A stretch of 64,000 bases of DNA from Pycnopodia helianthoides (Eukaryota > Echinodermata > Asteroidea > Forcipulatida > Asteriidae). Every line of letters starts with the position of its first letter. The stretch's first letter is position 1. The stretch spans positions 5,266,001-5,330,000 of the forward strand of contig CM063261.1 of assembly GCA_032158295.1 (NCBI GenBank), written 5' to 3'. The notes under the pieces were generated by a model. The model had not been told where the DNA came from and searched no databases. It saw only the letters and a program-made list of their open reading frames with translations. A program made the position numbers and the translations under genes. This document shows positions 26,701-35,700 of this stretch, one piece after another.

Positions 26701-29700
26701 CAGGTTTGTGTATAAATTCTGAAAGACTAAAGGATTCAAAGGGATTTGACACATGCTACATGTACTTTAAAGCAGATGTTTTCTCTTTCCATTAGAATCG
26801 TTACATCAGCAATAACTACATGTACTACCCTAGGAATGGCCTGTGCAATCTACACGTATAACACAATTTTATTTTGTGTTTACCGTAAACGCAAGAACCC
26901 TGGATAGCTTTTCTAAAGACAAATGTCCTCGGTTGCACTGACCTGCAGAGTTGAATGCACTGCCACACTGAACGGCCCTACCTTTGTACTATCCAGCATG
27001 TCCAGGGATGTTGTCTTTATGTAATCTTTTTACACATGTTATTATGCGTCTAATTGCAGCAGATACACGTGTACATATAGGATTATCATTATGGTTGTTA
27101 TTCCAAGTTTTTTGTTTTTTATAAATGTGGGAATGAGACTGTTTTTGTTGAGACAAACAAGTGCAATATAAAATGTAAAGTGACATGTTTTTTCAGCCAA
27201 TATTCAACTTCAAACAATAATTGACCACAAAGAAAATAACAACTTCAAGAGTTTACCAGCACATTAACCATAAGCCAAAAACCGGCAAAAATAAAAAGTA
27301 ACACACTAAAAAAAGCAGATACACTTTAAAAAAAATATTAATAAAGAAAGGGATGAGGTTACCAGCACGTACAAGTACACTGTCAGTCAAAGATCTTCAG
27401 CATCTGGCCAAAAAAGAAACTGTCAAAAAAGTTATTTAGCAGAAAGGAAGGTACCTTTGTGCATGTAAATGTACCTGACAATTCTGTTTGCTCAGCTAAA
27501 TGAGAAGAGAACCAGATCTGGGCTAAATTTCATAGACCTGCTGAAGCAGAAAAATATTGCTTGTATCAGTTTGTGCAGAGTAATAATTTTACAAAGGACA
27601 TTGAATTGTTTTTGTTAAATCAGAGAATTCCCCACTCTGACATGTCTGAAAACAACGACCTTCCCCTTTTGCCTCTTCCCAGTTTCCCAACAAGAAGAAA
27701 ACAATCAATAATTCAAGAACTCGCTAATCAAAGTGAAACTTCAGATGAAAACATCATCACAAATGAAAAGAGACAAAATGATAAATCATCACTCAACATC
27801 AATCTCATCCCTTACATTATACTCTCTTGACTTGTTTGTTTTTTTCCGTGAGTTTTTTTTTCTTCTTTTCTTTTTCCATCTTCCCAGTCTTAAATGCAGC
27901 TGCTCACGGCAGGCAGACTGCCCCTCAACTGGGGTCACTATACCGTTTATACACATACCCTGGATGAGTCAGATCCCAGGCAAGTGCATAATAAACAACA
28001 ATCTTCAGTTTCCGTCGTCGACGGATGGACGGCGGGCGGCCGGGTGTATGGGGGGAGATTTATTCGAGAGACGCGACGAGGCAAGCTGTAGTCATCTGTG
28101 TCACATCGCGACTTAATAGATGAATCACCCAATGGGTTGTTTACCAGCCCTTGCGGGAGGGGGGGGGATGTTGTTGTCGTCGGGATAATTTTTCATCTTT
28201 TATGGGGGATGCGCATGAATTTTTTAGTGTTTTGACATGTCGCGCTGTAGCTCAAGTCAAGTATTTACTCCATGGTCGGACTGCAACTTGACTTGATGTC
28301 ACAGCAACATTGAAAAACAACAGGACTACACGGTGAAGAGCATGTTTCTGAAAGCAAGGCTATTAGTCACAGGAGAATGTCACACTTTCACTACTTTTAG
28401 CAAAATTTCAAGGAATTTGTGTGTGAGGGGTGATTAATTAATACAAATTTTTGAAATAAAGAAGAGAAGTGGGAAATTTTAAGAACATGTGAACACTTTG
28501 GGTCTATTTGAAACAAATATACATTTTATAATTTCTTCAATCTTTTATATACAGTTGTTAACAATGATGTATGCTGAAAAAATAAGCCACAATAAATTTC
28601 TTCAAATTATAAATGTTTATGTAGGCACAAATAATTGTTAAATGATTAGTCCATTTCCATGTACAGAAAGCAATAACAAAAACAACAGCTCAGGAACATG
28701 TTGGCATTATCGAAGTTCAAACATACATCTCATCAGCCAGCAATTATTATGAACACCATAAACATTTCACTACATGTAACACTGCAGAGGACAGTACAGT
28801 GCATTGCCTTTTCTATATAAATCATCCATACAATTTATTACCAGTACAATATTAAAAAATATAGCTTAAGTAATTTTACCTTTTTCCTATTTGTCTGTGA
28901 AATAATAAACTATGAAACAAACAAAGTGCTATTTGAGAAAAGAATTGGTGAAAGTGAAAAAGCAAATTGACAGCTGTACACTGCTGTTTGTCCATCCTTC
29001 AGATCTGTCCTGGGGGACCTATCATCATTAATTGTAGCAATTAGTAATTAGTCCCTTGAGGCATTTGGGTATTAAAGTGGCTGGTTTGGCATTGCAACTG
29101 CTACTGTGTTGCGCACTGTGGCTACTGTGTTACACATTATCATACATATGTACAAGAATTTGATATAGTATTTCCTTATTTCCCCATTCTTTCCCTATGA
29201 TATTTTGGTTAACAATAAGCAATCATTTTAAAGTCTGTGTACCAGCATACATGCACAGTATACAGTATGCAGGTACATCATGTACATACTGTAGGTCATT
29301 GGCCAGAGCGAGGCCCAATTCCTCCAATTTCCTCTTCTCCTATGTAACTCCACACCAAATTGTTTGGACTTAGGAGAATATTGGTACGCCTGACCCTGTG
29401 ATAAGCACTTGTTGTTTTGGGCCTTCTGGCCCCTGTCCTTCTGAACCCTTCATTTTGGTAATTAGATAATGAAGGATTTGGGACTGTAATGGTTTTAAAA
29501 GAGAGATAAAGACTTGACAAATGTGGGGTCACAAACCCCACATAATGGTTGCCGTCAAGCAGCAGTCAATAACACAGGCATGCAACTTTTCAGCTAATTG
29601 GCAAATTTCCTCTCTCTTTATTCTTTATATTATTGTACAAGCTGTCATTCCTGCAGAAAACTGAAAAAACACTGTACAAATTAAAGACAGTTCTATCCTC

Positions 29701-32700
29701 TTTTTGTAATGATAAAGTTGCTTTTCTGGTTCAGGTACATTTTCTAAATATTTATGTGCTCCCAAAGGCAAATTTCCTTACAGATTGCCTAACAGCAAAA
29801 GTTCTTTCAGAGCAAAGGCCTAATTTGTTGAACTTCCTGGTAATTAACTCAATAACTTTAACTACTAATTTATACTTATTTCAAGTAACATTGTTGGGCA
29901 TATTTGCATGCTTTTCAAAATTTCCCTCTGGTCTTGTCATTTTAAATTTTTTACAAAATTCTCACAGACTCTGACATCAACCTTATTGATGGAACCTTAT
30001 TGATGGACAATAACGTTTTGAATTTTTACAAGATCGCCACAAAAACATATTTTTTAATCCAGCCTTGCCTCTTATTAAACGCAAACACAGACCCTGGCTT
30101 TCAAATCCTCAGCAAATCCCCTGTAAACACTCCATTATTACATCTTCCGTGTGCAAGAGTGAGGGTTGTACATTTTCCTCAGACTTACACATGACTATTA
30201 ATAATTAATAACATGACAAAGGCATGCTGTTGGAACCCCTACCCCCCCCCCCCCCAAACTCTAAGGCATTGATCGAGGGGAAGTGGACAGGTCTTTTACC
30301 CCACGGCATCGGAAGACATGCTTGCCACTATATTATTTATGATGGTTTCTTAAATGGAATGGGCCCTCTGCATTCCTGAGGTTCCCCCTTTATTTGTTAT
30401 TCAAGATTCGCACACACCTTAGTCTTCAATTGAAGTGTTTGTTGTAGTTTGTTTGTTACTAGCACAAATCCTTTAGACCCATGTACATGTACATCGATGC
30501 TGAAAGGAATGTCCGAATCATGATAAACAAGTACAAAAGTCTGGACATTTTCAAAATATTTTATTAATTACCAATCTTTTTTAGTCTCCTTTTCCCCCTG
30601 CCATAAACAAAAACACAGAAATGCTGCATAATAATAATCATTGTAGTTGATACTGCAAAGTCCTGAAAACATGCAACTTGTATGATGAGATCTACAACAA
30701 TGACTCATCGATATCATAAAAAGCCTTACATTTTTCAGAAGGTACTTTCGTTATACATTTTGTATCTCAATCTTCAGATGTTAATTATTGTTAAATGACT
30801 CTGAAAGAAAAAATGGCAGTTGATACCATAGAAGGATGAATGATCGAACTCAAGAAAGTGACACTTTTCAAAAGATTACTTTGGAGTGACACAAACAAGG
30901 AACTCAAATAAAGATATTTATTCATTGATCCTGATACAGTGGCCCAAAATCTCGACCACCTCTCACTCGCATGTCTGTTTTGACAATCCTCACAGCACAC
31001 TTTTGTTTTTCATCTCCAAAATATTCCATAATCTCATAACGGGAGTGGCAAATCGCCCCCTGCTGTTTACAGCGAGAGTGCGCTCAGTGACCATCAAACA
31101 TCCTCGGTCGTCTTGAAGTGTTTTGCCTCTCAAACATAGTACTCCAACCAGAGACTGACCCCAACACCCCAACCCCCAACCCCCCAAAAAGGATATCAAG
31201 AAAGATCGACAAAAGCGAGAGAGTGTACCCACATTCCTTTCCTATAAGACATGGCTGGCGCTAAATCCTCTCGGAACACTCCAACAAAAGTGTTCTAATT
31301 TGCATGTGCATTGGGGGACCAGGTATAGAAGGCGCAGTACTTTTTCATCACCGCAAACAACAACAACACTGTGTTGGATGCAATCAATAGGTCCACAGGA
31401 ACAAGAGGGGCCATCGCACACAAAAATTGCGTTTGTCACTCTCACCTGTTAAAAATGTCTGTTGCAAAGAGAGAAAAATTGCTGAATGCACTTTTTAGAG
31501 AGCGGTTGTTTTCCTCAATGTCTTTATTGAAATGCAGGCTTATGAAGCCCTCCCCCCCCCCCCGCCCCGATTGGCAGATCAATTAGTGAATTGTAATGGT
31601 GTCTGGTGGAACGGAAGCCACTCAATCATTTTTTCATTTTGTCATCTACACTTTCACATATATTTTAGCATTGTCGTTTGTTTTTTTGTTTTTTTAATGC
31701 CGTCTATAATTTAGCCTGCAGAGTGTTTTTGTTTAAATTGTTCTCCCAAATCCATGTGAGGTTAATAACAAACTCTTCACTTCGTAGTAATTTTTCTACG
31801 TAACTTGTTTTGTTTTTTTCCCTTAAGATTTTTTCATCTGAAACAAGTTCTTTGCCATTATTCTATTGAAACATACCAACATGTGTACACGTTCAGCGTC
31901 TGTCTTACCATAGAACATGTAAATTCTAGAGGGTATTAAGCATAAATTGTGACGAAGAAAAAAAAGAGAACCATGTTTCTTTCTTCCTTTGTGTTGCTGT
32001 AGCACTTTGAACCAAGCGTCATGTTTTCGCCCAGGGGTACAAAACTCACAAAGCGTTAGTAAATGCATATTTGAAGTGTTTTTCTTCGCCTCCATGCAGC
32101 GTACATGCTCCTTTATTGTAAGGGTTTTTGTAGTCAACGTTGGCACAATCAAGACCTCATCCAGGATCTCTTAAAGTCAGCGCCATTACATACTGGAAAT
32201 ACATTCCACGCAATATTTGTTGCCCCGTCTCTTGAGCTAAAATATGCTGGGTAAAGTCTCGAGGGTCATTTTTTTCCTTTTCTACTGTTTGTTTTTTCAT
32301 GTTATTGACTTCTTCTTGCAACGATTCCTGCCATTATTTTTATTGTCAAGGCTTCAAATGTTATTTTCGGAAAGGCATAGATTTCATTTCTGAATGTTTT
32401 GAGAAGCGAAGTGATTTTTGGGTCTTCATCCCAGACAGAAATAAAATATTTCTCCAGGGGATTGGTTTTGGTAGCACATGTACATGTAACTCTAAATCAG
32501 CAGCTTTCAGATCAATACTTATCAACTTTTGTTTATTTTTTTATCATCACCATTCTTGTATTTTTTTGTCTTCAAATTTAATCCACACATGAACTTTGTA
32601 CCTCTATGTACAAAAATTAACATCACAACCACAGCAATAACTTTGTGACATCTATATGCTTCACCAAATCATTGCATCACAAGAGTTTTAGCATGGCAAG

Positions 32701-35700
32701 GGTCCCCACAGATATGACATCCACACCCCCACACTATCCGGAGATACAATACACCAAGAATAAAAAAAGAGATTGCAGAAAAAGATACTCAGTTTGTTTT
32801 TCCTTAAGGGACTAGAGTTTTTTTCCTCCTTTGTATTGGAAATACAAAGAGGGATGATACATTGTAAAGAGGATTGGCCAAAGGGGTGATTAAAGTGTTT
32901 ATCAAAAAGGCAAATTCTGGGTTTAGCTGGGGCTCAACTGGTGGCTGTGTACACAGGATGAGGAGGGTACAGAGTGTTGGTGGCATTTGGGGTGGGGGTG
33001 TTTTGGTTAGGTGAAGTTTGTTTTTTAATCCATTGGTCGGCCTGTTGAATAAAATGGGCTTAATGAGTTTATTGAACAGGTCTTCAGATGAACATTAGAG
33101 GTTGTTTACATGTACAGTGTAGTTGTTGTTTTGGGGGGTTGATTTGGCCGGGAGGAGGGGGTCCATCTTGTGGTGGTCCATCTGAGCAGTGTGCACCAGA
33201 CTCAAGTTCTGGTGTTTTCAGAGTGTGGGTTTGGTTGACCTTCGGATGGGATGTTAAACCATAGGTCCCTTGTGTTGTGTAGAGCACAAAAAATAACCCA
33301 GTATTACGTATCATTAAGAGAAGGGGTTTGCCCTGATTTTTTCTGGTATATATGGTTGGCTACAGATTGCACTGCATCAGTTAGGTGCAACATAAATCAA
33401 GGGTCTCATAATTCAAACAAAGCTCTGCATACCTGTCGTATTATTATTATTATTATTACATTTCATGAAAACCTAACAGGGCTGACTGATCTTTTTAGTT
33501 AAACACCTTTTTGAATTTGTTTTCCACGTTATTAGATCAAATTGTGTTGAAATTCTACAAAGGCCAAGACCAACTGTTATCAGGCAAGGAGCTACGGAGG
33601 GAGCAGATTGTCATCTCTGCGGAGAACTTCTGTGGGGTGGAGTCGTGCATCCGGCATCCCAAGAACCCCTTTGTGCTGACCATCATATGCATTAATCAGA
33701 TTGTGCTGCTGTCATTCGCTTGCCATTCCGATCTTCTGGACTGGTTTTACAGGACACATAACACACTAGGAAGTGGTAAGGGATTTTCGCTATGTAATAT
33801 ACAAACTTTGACACAGGTTACATTTTCTTGTTGAAAGCTAGGTCAGCCGAAAATATGTTAAGATTGTATTTCAAACATGTCATTATTTGGGCAGAAGTTG
33901 GGGTTGCAAATTTACTCTTATTTTTATAGACCGTGAAAGTCTCGCGCAAATTTAAACAATTTTTGGACCACTTTGGCCCCACGTACATTGCTTTAACGCG
34001 TGAAGGGAAATAAACTCGCTCACTTTAACAGGTCCCACTGTTCGAACACGCGCGAGACTTGCACAGTCAATTGATTGATCAAACTACTATACTCGTCAGA
34101 TACATTTGTGTTGTATTTGTTTTGAATTTGGTATATTATTTTTTTTTTATGGTTCAAAATTAATGTTGAGATATTGATTTTGAGCATGTTATGTCAGAAG
34201 AATATTAAGTTAAATGTTTGATTTTATTTTTACTTGTTTCCTTCTTTTTAGTGACGACATTCAAATGCAAGGTCAACATCCCAAATGGCAGTCGTCTGCG
34301 GGCAGGACAGGGCCTCTTGTACTTCCATGACAACCACTTTGCAATCACGGATGAAGTGCCATCTCAACTTATCGGCGGTTGGAGTCTCGCCAACCTAACG
34401 AGATATGGGCTGATTGACGAGGGATTTGCATTTGAAGTTCGATCAGATAAAGGTGAACAAATATTGTTGATTCTTTGAACGGTCATAACATAATATAACC
34501 CTGCATATCCCATCGAAACACACTCCCAAGTGGAATGCCACCTGTTTTAATCATGAGATAGGAACAGTCAGTTCTCCCAATAGAACATGTGCCCTAAGTT
34601 ATCAACCTGGTGTATACTTTTATGATATAGCAAGGTTTGTTTTTTACTTGGACCATCAGCCTGAAAACAAGAATCCCCAAGTGGCGTGTGATTGAACCAT
34701 TGTGATATCTATTTTTTCTCAGCCACAGTTAAGCACAAAATAGTTGTGTATCAGCAAAGCAATCGTGCCCAAAAGGCTGATTCAAGCACATAACCAACCA
34801 TACTAAAACCAAGGAAACATTTTTTTTTTAATGTTTTATTTCTCAACGATTGCTGACATTGTACTTATATTTTGGTTGACAGATGGTGGTGCCTTTGTGG
34901 TGCTGACAGAGCAGGGGGAGACTGTTAAGTCTCACTTTGATGCAGCTACCTACAGCAGCTCCAACAGGTGGTCCCATGTATCCAGCACAGGTGAGGCATC
35001 AGAACTTAACAGCTGTTATTGAGAACCATTAACCTTAGCAGTGTCCTGGGTTGATTGAATTGGACCTACTTTTTGGACTGTGTATTGGCAGGGCCAAGTA
35101 AATCAGCCCTGTTTATATTGCATTCGCATTGGTTACAACACACCTCCTGACCTTAAAATGATCTTTGTGAAAGTTCAAGTTGTGACTGATGATAAATGTA
35201 ATGGCTTGTATAATATTTTAAAAGTAAATTCTTCGCACTGAATGATTTCAATTCCTTTATTTGACAGTTTCTATTCATGAGGAACTCATTCCAAGAAGGC
35301 GCAATTTCTCAGAAGAAGTTCGTCACCTTATCAGCGGTGTCCGAAAAGACGACAACACATCAGATGGTGCTGGGAATGGACACGGTGGAGTGCAGGCAGG
35401 GACCAGTAGTGCGGCGATGTTGGAACAATGCTCACATCGGAATAATGCATGCAATAACAGGAACCAGACTCTGTTGCATCTCCACAGGAATGATTCATTG
35501 GGACGCAACGTTGAAATGATAGAGTTGGATCACTCCGGGTTAGCCATTGCTGATGTCGGCTATTGCGGAGGCAGTAGCAGCGGCAGCAGTGTGGAAACAA
35601 TTTTTAATAACTGCGATGGCCTTCGGTCCCCGAAGAAAACAACCCCAATCCGTGAGCAGAACTATGAGATCATGGCTTCGTTCAATCATCTAAGAGATCA

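Larger units (their letters stand above)
26416..33147. other. DOK7 intron 2, last part, no gene seen
   Basis: Intronic DNA. It has C-runs near 30240 and 31550, and complex patches at 27890-28200 and 31010-31460. A short stretch near 27520-27600 resembles the GGGCCCAATTTCAT inverted-repeat family. No coding exon is supported. Confidence 0.55.

Noticed and set aside
33511..33535. DOK7 exon 3 starting further upstream as an initiating exon
   Set aside because: An acceptor (attag) sits at 33531-33535 and exons 1-2 supply the missing PH start in the correct phase.
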